A stretch of 64,000 nucleotides of DNA from NCBI RefSeq assembly GCF_042651565.1, contig NZ_JBHSDF010000002.1; one strand, written 5' to 3'. Numbering within the stretch: the first letter of the stretch is position 1; every line of letters begins with the position of its first letter. Made by a program: the position numbers and the translations under genes. The notes beneath the pieces were generated by a model. It had not been told where the DNA came from and searched no databases. It was given only the letters and a program-made list of their open reading frames with translations. Origin of the DNA: Salinispirillum marinum (GTDB lineage: Bacteria > Pseudomonadota > Gammaproteobacteria > Pseudomonadales > Natronospirillaceae). Shown here in pieces: positions 7,933-17,047 of this stretch.

Positions 7933-8087
7933 CCGAATCTCTTATGGTTGTGGGGTCGAACACGGATTATGCCAAGGCGCTGTGAACGCGCCAATACATG
8001 GCGACAGGTTCTGACAAAAAGCAGTAGGTTTCTGCGGCAGAGCACGGTAGTCTTTTGGGCAAATAACAGGGTCACAAGGAGCATTGT

Positions 8088-9140
8088 ATGCAACACGACA
8101 GTACCGGCTTGCGTTGGTTATTGGGGCTGGCCGCACTCATCATCATTATTACCGGCCTCAAGGCGGCGGAGGCCATCATGATTCCGTTGATGATGGCACT
8201 GTTTCTCGCCATCATCAGCCTCCCACCGTTGCACTGGATGACCCGCAAGGGTGTACCGGCCATCGTGGCGATTTTGATTGTTTTCGGCGTCATCGTTTTG
8301 GTTGGCACCTTGCTGGGCATCGTCATCGGTGCATCCGTGGACAGCTTTATGAACCGCTTGCCCGGATACCAGGCACGCTTGGACATGATGATGGGCGAGC
8401 TGTTGTCACAAACCGAGATTTTCGGCATTCCGGTCGATTTAGACGGGGCATTTGAGCAACTGAACCCCAGCCAGGCCATGTCGTTTGTCGGCACCGCGTT
8501 GTCGAGTGTAGGGTCGGTTCTGACTAACCTCTTCTTAGTGATCTTCATACTGTTGTTTCTCCTGTTGGAACAGGCAACCTTTTCGGCAAAGTTCCAGCGT
8601 GCGCTGCCCGGCGGGGCCAAGTCACTCTCTCACGCGGCGGGTTTTATTCGCCAGGTAAACAAATATCTCGCCATTAAAACGGTGATCAGCTTTATCACCG
8701 GCGCCTTGATCACCGTATTTCTCACCATTGTGGGCGTAGATTTCCCATTGCTGTGGGGCCTGATCGCATTGTTGATGAACTTCATCCCCAATGTCGGCTC
8801 CATTCTGGCGGCGATTCCGGCCGTACTGCTTGCCATTGTTCAGCTCGGCGTCGGTGACGCGGTGATCGTGGCCAGTGGGTATGTGGCCGTCAATGTGTTG
8901 ATGGGTAATTTGATAGAACCCCGCATGATGGGCAGTGGTTTGGGATTGTCACCCTTGGTCGTGTTCTTATCGTTGTTGTTGTGGGGCTGGCTGTTTGGCC
9001 CGGTGGGGATGTTCCTGTCCATACCGTTAACTATGATCGCTAAAATCGCGCTGGAACAATCGCCCAGCACGCAGTGGATTGGCATCATCTTGGGCAGCGC
9101 ACCCTTAATACATGAACATACGGAAACGCCCTCGGAATGA
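8088..9140 (+). CDS. AI-2E-family transporter (PerM/YdiK/TqsA-type permease)
   Basis: 350-aa polytopic inner-membrane protein with about seven or eight hydrophobic segments and the family pattern of two N-terminal helices, a soluble insert (about residues 75-150) and the C-terminal GNLIEPRMMGSGLGLSPL signature. AAGGAG 7 bases upstream fixes the start. Members export or exchange small solutes such as AI-2 or ions. The substrate here is unknown and no autoinducer gene is nearby. Confidence 0.88.
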   Translation: MQHDSTGLRWLLGLAALIIIITGLKAAEAIMIPLMMALFLAIISLPPLHWMTRKGVPAIVAILIVFGVIVLVGTLLGIVIGASVDSFMNRLPGYQARLDMMMGELLSQTEIFGIPVDLDGAFEQLNPSQAMSFVGTALSSVGSVLTNLFLVIFILLFLLLEQATFSAKFQRALPGGAKSLSHAAGFIRQVNKYLAIKTVISFITGALITVFLTIVGVDFPLLWGLIALLMNFIPNVGSILAAIPAVLLAIVQLGVGDAVIVASGYVAVNVLMGNLIEPRMMGSGLGLSPLVVFLSLLLWGWLFGPVGMFLSIPLTMIAKIALEQSPSTQWIGIILGSAPLIHEHTETPSE

Positions 9141-9195
9141 GGGCGCCAGAAAGCGCGTTATTTTTTAGCAAGATTTCATTTTTCTCACGCATATA

Positions 9196-9240
9196 CAGTG
9201 AATAATTCTACACACCAAATAAACTCAGAATTATTCACTG
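9196..9240 (+). promoter_or_regulatory. Inverted pair of Lrp-like boxes upstream of dadA
   Basis: CAGTGAATAATTCT (9196-9209) and its exact reverse complement (9227-9240) are separated by 17 bases. Each arm fits the Lrp consensus YAGHAWATTWTDCTR well (13 of 15 for the first arm extended by one base). The element ends 60 bases before dadA. In Pseudomonas an Lrp-family protein, DadR, controls dadAX, so this is a likely operator; the regulator gene is not adjacent. Confidence 0.6.
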
Positions 9241-9300
9241 CCGTATCACGCCTAAAATAGTCCAATCAACGGTCATACAACAACTCTACGGGCTGATTTT

Positions 9301-10599
9301 ATGCGTATTCTGATTCTAGGCAGCGGCATCATCGGGGTAACCAGTGCTTGGTATTTGGCCAAAGCAGGCCATGAGGTTACTGTCATTGATCGCCAGGACG
9401 CCCCGGCTCTGGAAACCAGCTTTGCCAATGCCGGGCAAATTTCACCCGGTTATTCAGCTCCTTGGGCAGCACCGGGCGTGCCCATTAAAGCGATCAAATG
9501 GCTATTGCAAGACCTGGCACCGCTGCGCGTGACACCGCAACTGGACACCTTCCAGTGGCAATGGATGGCGCACATGCTCGCCAATTGCACCCATAAAGCC
9601 TACGCCATCAATAAGGCCCGTATGCTACGCGTGGCAGAATACAGCCGCGATTGTTTTATTCAGCTCCGTCAGGATACCGGAATTGCCTACGACAATGAGG
9701 CGAAAGGCCTGATTCAATTGTTCCGTACCCAAAAGCAGCTCGACGCGTCCGCCAAAGACATCAAAGTGTTGGAAGCATGCAATGTACGCTATGAACGCCT
9801 GAACGTAGCGGAGATTCTACGCCATGAGCCCGGCCTGCAAGCCGCGAAAGACAACCTGGTGGGCGGCTTACGCCTGCCCGGTGATGAAACCGGCGACTGT
9901 TTCAAGTTTACCCAAACGCTGGCCGAATCCTGCGAAGCATTAGGTGTACAGTTCCTTTTCAACACCGCCGTCGACGGCTTAGTCCAAGATGGCGATGCGA
10001 TTACTGGCGTGCGCACGGGCACTGAAACCTTGCACGCCGATCGTGTACTGGTGGCACTGGGCAGTTTCAGCCGCCACTTATTGAAGCCCCTAGGCTTCAA
10101 CTTACCCATTTATCCCGTAAAGGGTTACTCGCTGACCATGCCAGTAGCCGATGCAACACACACACCGACATCGACAGTGATGGATGAGACCTACAAGATT
10201 GCGCTCACGCGCCTAGGTGACCGCATTCGGGTTGGTGGAACCGCCGAACTGAGCGGATACAACACGCACTTGCCGGAAAACCGCAAAGCCAACATCAACC
10301 ATGTGGTGCAAGACCTGTTCCCCGGCGGTGGCGACCTGCAACAGGCCGAATACTGGACAGGCTTGCGCCCGATGACGCCTGACGGCACGCCGATTATTGG
10401 CCCGACCCGCTTACGTAATTTATTCTTGAACACCGGACACGGCACCCTAGGCTGGACGATGTCTCTGGGTTCCGCCAAACTGGTGGCCGACCTGATGACC
10501 GGCCGACGCCCTGAGATTGATCCATCGGGTCTGGATATCGCGCGTTACCAACGGGGCCATAAGCGAGAGACCCTGCGCTGGTCCCATGAAGTAAAATAA
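9301..10599 (+). CDS. dadA: D-amino acid dehydrogenase, small subunit
   Basis: FAD enzyme on the inner face of the membrane that oxidises D-alanine and other D-amino acids to keto acids, passing electrons to the quinone pool. Seen (432 aa): N-terminal FAD motif ILGSGIIGVTSAWYLA with VIDR at the strand-2 end, the DadA-typical ETSFANAGQISPGYSAPWAAPG stretch near residues 38-58 (key residues only), and the C-terminal GHGTLGWTMSLGSAKL FAD-pyrophosphate segment. First gene of dadA-ridA-dadX, downstream of Lrp-like boxes. Confidence 0.95.
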   Translation: MRILILGSGIIGVTSAWYLAKAGHEVTVIDRQDAPALETSFANAGQISPGYSAPWAAPGVPIKAIKWLLQDLAPLRVTPQLDTFQWQWMAHMLANCTHKAYAINKARMLRVAEYSRDCFIQLRQDTGIAYDNEAKGLIQLFRTQKQLDASAKDIKVLEACNVRYERLNVAEILRHEPGLQAAKDNLVGGLRLPGDETGDCFKFTQTLAESCEALGVQFLFNTAVDGLVQDGDAITGVRTGTETLHADRVLVALGSFSRHLLKPLGFNLPIYPVKGYSLTMPVADATHTPTSTVMDETYKIALTRLGDRIRVGGTAELSGYNTHLPENRKANINHVVQDLFPGGGDLQQAEYWTGLRPMTPDGTPIIGPTRLRNLFLNTGHGTLGWTMSLGSAKLVADLMTGRRPEIDPSGLDIARYQRGHKRETLRWSHEVK

Positions 10600-10714
10600 T
10601 ATCGTCCGCTGTGGCGAAGCGCTGCCGAAGGTTGATGTAATCGGGGACGCCGTAAAAGCGTCCATGCTGGCTCGCTGCCGCCATTCAATGAACTCAAGCA
10701 ACAAGGAATACACC

Positions 10715-11104
10715 ATGACAGCAAAAACCATCATTTCTACGACCAACGCCCCGGCCGCTATCGGCCCTTATTCTCAGGCCGTTAAAGTCGGCAATACGGT
10801 GTATATGTCCGGCCAAATTCCGCTGGACCCAGCCACCATGGACATGGTGATGGATAGCTTTGAAGCACAGGCCGTACGCGTGTTTGAAAACGTGGATGCC
10901 GTGGCCAAAGCGGCGGGTGGCGATCTGTCCAACATCGTCAAATTGACCATTTTACTGACCGACTTGGCGAACTTTGCTGAAGTCAATGACATCATGACGC
11001 GCTATTTCAAAGAACCCTTCCCCGCCCGTGCCGCCTATGCCGTAAAGGCATTGCCCAAAGGTGCCGACATTGAAGTCGAAGCCGTATTGGTGTTGGAAGA
11101 CTAA
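10715..11104 (+). CDS. ridA: RidA-family reactive enamine/imine deaminase
   Basis: Hydrolyses 2-aminoacrylate and related imines released by PLP or flavin enzymes; in this operon it would clear the imino acid made by DadA. Seen (129 aa): NAPAAIGPYSQA at the N-terminus, GQIPLDP, and the catalytic arginine in FPARAAYAVKALPKGADIEVEAV. ATG 10715 is preceded by AAGGAA; the frame is open upstream to 10664 but that is leader. It lies between dadA and dadX, an arrangement that supports the detoxifying role. Confidence 0.92.
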   Translation: MTAKTIISTTNAPAAIGPYSQAVKVGNTVYMSGQIPLDPATMDMVMDSFEAQAVRVFENVDAVAKAAGGDLSNIVKLTILLTDLANFAEVNDIMTRYFKEPFPARAAYAVKALPKGADIEVEAVLVLED

Positions 11105-11105
11105 A

Positions 11106-11144
11106 CCAGAAGACCGGGCCAGAAGACCAAGCCAGCAGACCAAG
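11106..11144 (+). repeat. Three tandem 13-bp repeats in the ridA-dadX spacer
   Basis: CCAGAAGACCGGG, CCAGAAGACCAAG and CCAGCAGACCAAG follow each other directly at 11106-11144. They begin 2 bases after the ridA stop and end 16 bases before dadX. Possibly replication slippage in an untranslated spacer, or a site tuning dadX translation. Confidence 0.85.
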
Positions 11145-11160
11145 ACAGGAACGTACATTC

Positions 11161-12246
11161 ATGGCACGCAACGCAATCGCTACGGTTCATTTGGACGCCA
11201 TTCGGCACAACTATCGGCTCGCCAAAGCGCAAGCACCGGGCGCTAAGGCAGCCGCGATAGTGAAAGCCAATGCCTATGGGCATGGCGCGGTTGCAGTTGC
11301 GCGTGCCTTAGCCAATGAGGCGGATGCCTTCGGCGTGGCCTGCATTGAAGAAGCCATTGAACTACGTGACGCAGGCGTTACCCGACCCATTATGCTGCTG
11401 GAAGGCTTTTTTCACGCCGATGAACTGCCATTGATTGACCAACTTGGCTTGTGGACGGTGATTCATAACGACGAGCAACTGAAAGCGCTCGTAGCGTTCG
11501 CGCCGCGCTTTACGCATTCGCTGAGTGTGTGGATAAAACTGGATACCGGCATGCATCGGCTGGGCTTTGCACCTGAACGCGCACGCGACCTGGTGCGACA
11601 AATCCGTGCTTTACCCAAGATCGATGACGTGGTGGTAATGACCCACTTCGCCCGTTCAGATGAACCCGAACAAGCGCAAACGCCGGAGCAAATTCGCCGT
11701 TTCCGAGCAGCCATTGAAGGCTTGGCGGTGCCGGTGAGTTTGTGCAATTCAGCCGGTGTCATGGCTTGGCCGAACGCGCATGGGCAATGGCTGCGCCCCG
11801 GCATGATGCTGTACGGCGCGACGCCCTTTATGAGCCATAATGCCGTAGCGGATGAATTGCAGGCGGGCATGACGTTAACGTCTGAGTTGATTGCTGTGCG
11901 AGACGTAGCGGCAGGCGAGGCCGTGGGCTATGGCGCGACGTTCCGGTGTGAAGCGCCGCGTCGAATCGGCACCGTGGCCATGGGCTACGGCGACGGCTAC
12001 CCGCGCCACGCTAAAAACGGCACGCCCGTCTTGGTAAACGGACAGCGTGCACCTTTGGCGGGACGAGTATCCATGGACATGCTGACCGTTGATTTGACTC
12101 ACCTACCACAGGCCAAGGTGGGAGACACCGTAACCTTTTGGGGGCCTGATCTGCCAGCAGCGGAAGTCGCACCTTGGTGCGACACCATCCCCTACACCTT
12201 GGTCACCTGCCTGACGCCGCGTGTGAAGCGGGTGTACCAAGGGTAA
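11161..12246 (+). CDS. dadX: Alanine racemase, catabolic type
   Basis: PLP enzyme interconverting L- and D-alanine, here feeding DadA. Seen (361 aa): PLP lysine Lys35 in AAAIVKANAYGHGA, the second catalytic base tyrosine in AVGYGATFR, and VSMDMLTVDL. I use dadX rather than alr because it is the third gene of the dadA operon; the fold itself does not separate the two. AGGAACG precedes the start. A GCCGCAG-AGC-CTGCGGC hairpin without a U-tract lies just downstream (12255-12275). Confidence 0.93.
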   Translation: MARNAIATVHLDAIRHNYRLAKAQAPGAKAAAIVKANAYGHGAVAVARALANEADAFGVACIEEAIELRDAGVTRPIMLLEGFFHADELPLIDQLGLWTVIHNDEQLKALVAFAPRFTHSLSVWIKLDTGMHRLGFAPERARDLVRQIRALPKIDDVVVMTHFARSDEPEQAQTPEQIRRFRAAIEGLAVPVSLCNSAGVMAWPNAHGQWLRPGMMLYGATPFMSHNAVADELQAGMTLTSELIAVRDVAAGEAVGYGATFRCEAPRRIGTVAMGYGDGYPRHAKNGTPVLVNGQRAPLAGRVSMDMLTVDLTHLPQAKVGDTVTFWGPDLPAAEVAPWCDTIPYTLVTCLTPRVKRVYQG

Positions 12247-12296
12247 GGCCTCTTCGCATGCCGCAGAGCCTGCGGCCAGAACCTAGGACTTGAAAC

Positions 12297-13319
12297 CTAG
12301 GGCTTAACCTCTTCCGTACCATCGGCATGTTTGGCGAACCGACCACGTTTATGACCATGTACATGGTCATAACTCGGCCAAGGCCAACCACCGAACTGGT
12401 CTTTGCGGTAGTCTGCGAATGCTTGATGGATTTCGTCTTCAGTGTTCATCACAAACGGGCCGTATTTAGCCACCGGCTCGCCAATCGGCTTACCTTGCAA
12501 CAACAGCATATCGCAACCCTTGGCTCCAGCTTTTAAACGCACCGGCTGTGCGGAGTCCAGCAACACACCCTGCTCGATGCGCACGGATTGCTGTTCCACC
12601 GTCAGTTCGTCACCGCGATAGTAATACAGAATTCGGTTCAGTCCGGCGCTGGCGGCGGGCAACTCCCACTCGGCATCGGGCGCCATGTGAATGGTCCAAA
12701 TCGCCACCTCATTGGCTTCGTCCGCCGCCCAAGACTCTGGTGGGGGTGCAGGCGGGCGTTTTTCCGCCAAAGTTCCGGCGGTGATCACCACGCGCGTGGT
12801 GCGATCAGCGCTGTCTTTATGTACGAACTCCGGCACTTCTTCTTTCCACAGCATGGTGAAATGCGGGTCGGTCATCTTGCTTCTGGCCGGTAAATTGAGC
12901 CAAATCTGAAACAACTCCATGGTGTTTTCTTTGTCGTCATGCATCAGCGGAAACATTTCCGAATGTTGCACGCCACGCCCGGCGGTCATCCACTGGGTAT
13001 CACCCCCCATATACCGCCCGGCTGCGCCCATGGAATCCGCATGATCCACCACACCCTTGGTCACCACCGTAACGGTTTCAAAACCGCGGTGCGGATGGCC
13101 GGGAAAGCCCGGTATCTTGTCGCCATGATACATGCGCCAGCCATCGCGGATTTCAAAGTCCTGCCCGATATTGCGGCCTTTCAACAGGGCGCGCTCCGGG
13201 CCAAGCTGACCGTTACCGGCCGGAAAGAAATCTTCATGGTGTACACAGAACAAAAACGGATCGGCGGTTTGCCACGGGAAACCGAGATCAAATACTTGGC
13301 GAATCGGTGATGCTGACAT
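12297..13319 (-). CDS. Pirin-family protein (bicupin)
   Basis: 340-aa iron-binding bicupin. Seen: metal-site motif HPHRGFETVT with a second ligand pair in AGRGVQHSEM (His and Glu), both in the N-terminal cupin; the C-terminal cupin follows after about residue 190. Bacterial pirins have been reported as quercetinase-like dioxygenases or redox-linked regulators; the function here is undetermined. ATG 13319 is preceded by GAGGG with 7-base spacing and begins MSASPIRQVF, as is usual; upstream codons to 13421 are leader. A -10 TATAAT lies at about 13350 on the same strand. Confidence 0.88.
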   Translation of the reverse strand: MSASPIRQVFDLGFPWQTADPFLFCVHHEDFFPAGNGQLGPERALLKGRNIGQDFEIRDGWRMYHGDKIPGFPGHPHRGFETVTVVTKGVVDHADSMGAAGRYMGGDTQWMTAGRGVQHSEMFPLMHDDKENTMELFQIWLNLPARSKMTDPHFTMLWKEEVPEFVHKDSADRTTRVVITAGTLAEKRPPAPPPESWAADEANEVAIWTIHMAPDAEWELPAASAGLNRILYYYRGDELTVEQQSVRIEQGVLLDSAQPVRLKAGAKGCDMLLLQGKPIGEPVAKYGPFVMNTEDEIHQAFADYRKDQFGGWPWPSYDHVHGHKRGRFAKHADGTEEVKP

Positions 13320-13466
13320 AACAGACCCTCTTAATGCGATATTGGCGCTATTATACGTGCTATTGAGCATAGCAGTCCCCATTGCCATTACATTTACTTG
13401 CCGTACCTTCAACACCTTCACTCAACTGTTATACTCCATAACACCAAAGCAAACACGGCGTCGGCC

Positions 13467-14162
13467 ATGCGAGATAAGTCTCTACAAACCGTTTCTGATC
13501 GGAAATCCATCGACCAATTTCTGAACCAAGTAAAGGAACTGGCTGTACCGCAAGCACAGCAAGGTCGGTTGATCTTCGCGCTCGACGCTACTGCCAGTCG
13601 GAAGCCGACGTGGGATCAAGCGTGCCAACTGCAAAGTGAGTTGTTTCTGGCCACCCAAGACCTCGGCGGCTTGGCCGTGCAACTCTGCTATTACCGGGGG
13701 TTTGGCGAATTCGTCGCCGCGCCTTGGCTGAGCCAAACGCAGCCTCTGCTACAGCGCATGAACGGCGTAGATGTATTAGGAGGGCACACTCAGATTCGCA
13801 AGGTACTGCGCCACGCGGTAGAAGAAACGCGCAAACAACGGGTCAGCGCTGTGGTATTCATCGGCGACTGCTGTGAAGAAGCGGTGGATGATCTTTGCCA
13901 ATTGGCGGGCGAACTTGGCTTATTGCGCACGCCGGTTTTTATTTTCCAAGAAGGCCAGGACAACGCCGCCGAACAAGCCTTCCGGCAAATCAGTCATTTA
14001 TCCGGCGGGGCCTATGCACCGTTCGATCTTAACAGTCCCGGGATTTTAAAAGACCTGTTGGCCGCCGTGGCGATTTACGCCACCGGCGGCCCGAAGGCAC
14101 TCGAACAACATGCCAAACAACAAGGTCAGCACGTAAAATTGCTGACGCGCCAGATGACTTGA
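13467..14162 (+). CDS. VWA-domain-like protein
   Basis: 231-aa cytosolic protein with a von Willebrand A-like core. Seen: RLIFALDATASRKPTWDQA, with DATAS at residues 40-44 as a DxTxS variant of the MIDAS DxSxS motif, then a Rossmann-like alternation including AVVFIGDCCEE and TPVFIFQEG. No membrane segment. The start ATG 13467 lies in a short divergent spacer with the pirin gene; the frame is open upstream to 13398. Only 19 bases separate it from the DnaJ-domain gene, so the pair is probably co-transcribed. Molecular role unknown. Confidence 0.7.
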   Translation: MRDKSLQTVSDRKSIDQFLNQVKELAVPQAQQGRLIFALDATASRKPTWDQACQLQSELFLATQDLGGLAVQLCYYRGFGEFVAAPWLSQTQPLLQRMNGVDVLGGHTQIRKVLRHAVEETRKQRVSAVVFIGDCCEEAVDDLCQLAGELGLLRTPVFIFQEGQDNAAEQAFRQISHLSGGAYAPFDLNSPGILKDLLAAVAIYATGGPKALEQHAKQQGQHVKLLTRQMT

Positions 14163-14181
14163 ACACGCTGAGGAGCCGCAC

Positions 14182-14922
14182 GTGAACCCCGCCACCTTAT
14201 TGGTTATTTTCGCTGCTGGTTTGCTCGCTTGGGTCTGGGTGCGTAACCAACCTTCGGCGCAGAGACGTGCCGCCGTCACCAAACTGGCGCTCTTTGGTGG
14301 GGCGCTTATATTGATTGTTCTTGCCGCGACCGGCCGCTTGCACATATTGGGCGCGGCCTTGGCCATGCTACTCCCCTTTGTGCGTCGCCTATGGCCGATG
14401 TTGCTCGGGTTGTTCATCCGAAAACAGCAACAAAAGCGTGATCGAAGCAGCGGACAGGCAAGCGGAGGACAATCTCGCGTCAGCAGTGCCATCATCGATA
14501 TGGTACTGGAACATGACACCGGGCTGATGTTTGGCACCATAAGACAAGGCGAATTTGCGGGCAAAGAACTGGCCGAACTGAGCGACGAACAATTCATCAC
14601 GTTGTTGCAGTATTGCCGGAAATATGATGAAGACTCTACCCGCCTGCTCGAAGCCTACCTCGACAAACGGTTTGGCGACCGCTGGCGGCAAGATGATCCG
14701 GGGGCCAATACGCAGGATGAAACGAGTCGTGACACCCGCAACAGTAGCGACATGACGCGTGCCGAAGCCTATGACATTCTTGGTCTGGAACCCGGTGCCA
14801 GCCGAGATGAAATTGTTCAGGCGCATCGCCGTTTAATGCAGAAAATGCACCCCGACCGGGGTGGCAGTGCTTATTTGGCGGCCCGTATTAATGCAGCGCG
14901 GACCCTGCTGCTGGATCACTAA
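14182..14922 (+). CDS. Membrane-anchored DnaJ-domain protein
   Basis: 246 aa. Seen: two or three hydrophobic segments in the first 75 residues, a basic linker (RKQQQKRDR), a middle region of unknown fold, and a C-terminal J domain (about residues 195-246) with the Hsp70-stimulating HPD in MQKMHPDRGG. The J domain at the C-terminus makes it a type III, DjlA-like co-chaperone that would recruit DnaK to the membrane. GAGGAG precedes the start. Pairing with the VWA-like gene suggests a joint function, but the client is unknown. Confidence 0.83.
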   Translation: MNPATLLVIFAAGLLAWVWVRNQPSAQRRAAVTKLALFGGALILIVLAATGRLHILGAALAMLLPFVRRLWPMLLGLFIRKQQQKRDRSSGQASGGQSRVSSAIIDMVLEHDTGLMFGTIRQGEFAGKELAELSDEQFITLLQYCRKYDEDSTRLLEAYLDKRFGDRWRQDDPGANTQDETSRDTRNSSDMTRAEAYDILGLEPGASRDEIVQAHRRLMQKMHPDRGGSAYLAARINAARTLLLDH

Positions 14923-14933
14923 CCCTCGTATTA

Positions 14934-14977
14934 ACGTTCAACACCGTCCCGCCTTCATGATGGATGGTGTTGAACGT
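14934..14977. repeat. 12-bp inverted repeat between convergent genes
   Basis: ACGTTCAACACC (14934-14945) and GGTGTTGAACGT (14966-14977) form a perfect stem with a 20-base loop. It lies between the DnaJ-domain gene (+) and the chemoreceptor (-). There is no U-run; it may act as a transcript end-protecting hairpin. Confidence 0.6.
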
Positions 14978-14995
14978 CATCTCACTATGGCGACC

Positions 14996-16579
14996 TTAAC
15001 TCGTGGCACTGACCCTGAATGTGGCCGCCAACGCTTGCAAGTCTGCCCCCAGCTTGCTCAATTCAACCGTAGCCTGCTGGGTTTGCTCGCTGGCCGTCGC
15101 CGTTTGTTCTGCTACGCCATTAATGTTAGACACATTGCGATTGATCTCTTCCGCCACCGCACCCTGCTCGGTAACCGCCGTAGCGATTTGTGAGGTCATG
15201 GACTGAATGCTGCCGATGGCGTCGGTAATTTCCGCGAATGCGGTACGCATTTTCTCCGCAGGCTCACGCGTGGTCGATGCAAGTTCTGCACTGCGCGCCA
15301 TGGCCTGCACACCCAGCTCGGCGGTTTTTTGCAGGTTAGTGATCAGTGATTCAATCTTCTCGGTAGATTCCTGGGTGCGCTGCGACAACGTCCGCACTTC
15401 ATCGGCCACCACGGCAAAACCACGCCCGGCTTCACCCGCACGCGCCGCTTCAATGGCAGCGTTCAAGGCCAGCAAGTTGGTTTGTTCGGCAATGCCGCTG
15501 ATCACATCCAACACGGAGCCGATTTGGTCACCTGCCGCTTTTAATTCATTCACCGCCTGCGACGAGCGATCCACTTCATCCGCCAATTGTTTGGTAAGGT
15601 CTATGGTATGACGCACCAACTTACCACCGGCTTGGGTTTGTTGTTCGCATTCCATCGCTGCCGACGAGGCTTCCTCGGCGTTTTTCGCCACTTCTTGCAC
15701 CGTAACCGTCATTTCATTCATGGCCGTAGCCACTTGTTCGGTTTCGCCGCGCTGCTCGGTGATCAGTTGCGTATTTTGCTGCGCCACCACGGACATTTCT
15801 TCCGTGGCCGACGAAAGCTGGGATATACCCATGGTTAGACGACTCACTAGATCACGCAATGACACGATGGTGTCTTGCGTAGAACGCATCAAATCACCCA
15901 ACTCATCCTTGCGTTTGGTGGTGACATTTTGATTGAGATCGCCATCGGCCAAGCCACGCAGGATATCCACTAATTGATGCGTGGGCGTTACGATGTTGGC
16001 CGTGATCAGCAACGCTAGAAAAACCCCGACCGCCAATGCACCTAACGACAGGCTTGCCATCACCAGCTCAGCTTGGTCTTCCCGCGCCACCATGCCCACA
16101 TAATTGGCATCGGCCCACTCTCCGATCAGACGAGACACACCCCGAGCGGCCGTGGTGATGTTTTCCTCCAAGGCATCCCGATTGCCGGCTGGACCCGCCG
16201 CCACGTACGCATCGAACGCGCTCAAATAACCATTAATGCCCTGGGTGATTCGGTCAATGGCCGCTATTTCATCGCCCGTTGTGGCAACGGCCGCTAGCTC
16301 AGCAGTCGACGCCTGCATTTGATCGACCAGCGCATTCACCTCATCAATGTAGATTTGTTCGCCCCGAATGATGTAATTCTTCTCGGCGAGTCGGGCGTCA
16401 CCCATCAGCACATTCACCTGATTGGCATCAATGGTTTGCTCTACGTCCGTCATAATGCCGCGCAAGGCCGAAAAACTGACAAAGGATATGACCAATAACA
16501 AGGCCAATATTGAGCCGAAGCCCACAATCAACTTCATGCGAATGCTCAAGGCACTCAACAGGTTTTGGAGGGTGTTCAT
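14996..16579 (-). CDS. Methyl-accepting chemotaxis protein
   Basis: Transmembrane chemoreceptor signalling to CheA/CheW. Seen (527 aa): a first membrane segment about residues 12-34, a roughly 155-residue periplasmic helical domain resembling a four-helix-bundle sensor, a second membrane segment near residue 190, a HAMP domain, and the cytoplasmic hairpin with the invariant tip EQTNLLALNAAIEAARAGE and GFAVVADEVR. ATG 16579 is preceded by AAAGGAA and preferred over 16600. Ligand unknown; no che genes nearby. The C-terminus carries no obvious CheR-binding pentapeptide. Confidence 0.93.
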   Translation of the reverse strand: MNTLQNLLSALSIRMKLIVGFGSILALLLVISFVSFSALRGIMTDVEQTIDANQVNVLMGDARLAEKNYIIRGEQIYIDEVNALVDQMQASTAELAAVATTGDEIAAIDRITQGINGYLSAFDAYVAAGPAGNRDALEENITTAARGVSRLIGEWADANYVGMVAREDQAELVMASLSLGALAVGVFLALLITANIVTPTHQLVDILRGLADGDLNQNVTTKRKDELGDLMRSTQDTIVSLRDLVSRLTMGISQLSSATEEMSVVAQQNTQLITEQRGETEQVATAMNEMTVTVQEVAKNAEEASSAAMECEQQTQAGGKLVRHTIDLTKQLADEVDRSSQAVNELKAAGDQIGSVLDVISGIAEQTNLLALNAAIEAARAGEAGRGFAVVADEVRTLSQRTQESTEKIESLITNLQKTAELGVQAMARSAELASTTREPAEKMRTAFAEITDAIGSIQSMTSQIATAVTEQGAVAEEINRNVSNINGVAEQTATASEQTQQATVELSKLGADLQALAATFRVSATS

Positions 16580-16992
16580 CTTTATGTGTTCCTTTTGCAT
16601 CGTCGTTAGGTCATCGAATTCGAACTGAATTCACTACTGAGAAGGCCGTGAGAGACACAAGTCCTTCGTACTACAGCCTAGGTGGTTTATGAGTATTGTC
16701 CAAAGGGCTTACGTGAACGGTGCAGCATAAAATTGCACCATGACAATATTTTGTCCGGTTAAGACTATTTTTAGAGCTATTTATTGACAGCCAAACGTCA
16801 ATTGACCAATTGATTAGCTTTTGCTTTTTTAGTGAAAACAAGGCTTTAAGTGTAGCGGGGATGGGGCTTTCACCACAGAACGGCGTTAGAAAGGTTTACA
16901 CGTAACGAATTGTAATTTCAGGCCATTAACCGCAACACAGATCGGATCTTGCAATATCTTACATTTTTATGACAACGTCGCCGCCTACATCA
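16580..16992. other. Intergenic region, AT-rich
   Basis: About 410 bases between the chemoreceptor start and the terminator of the small heat-shock gene. It holds the receptor leader and presumably its promoter, and a low-GC stretch (16740-16850) with several overlapping short palindromes such as CAATTG. I found no convincing sigma28 site and no gene. Confidence 0.5.
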
Positions 16993-17019
16993 AAAGAGCG
17001 CCAGCGGTCGGCGCTCTTT
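16993..17019 (-). terminator. Rho-independent terminator of the hsp20 gene
   Basis: Perfect 10-bp stem AAAGAGCGCC / GGCGCTCTTT with a 7-base loop and flanking A/T runs, 28 bases beyond the hsp20 stop codon. It could also work in the opposite direction. Confidence 0.88.
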
Positions 17020-17047
17020 CTCGTTAACGCAAAGAACAACAAGCTAC

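Noticed and set aside
12255..12275. GCCGCAG/CTGCGGC hairpin after dadX as a terminator
   Set aside because: Strong stem but no T-run in either direction, so not called as a terminator.
14996..16579. Plus-strand open frames antisense to the chemoreceptor
   Set aside because: They arise from codon bias of the conserved receptor on the other strand; the same shadow appears antisense to the second receptor.
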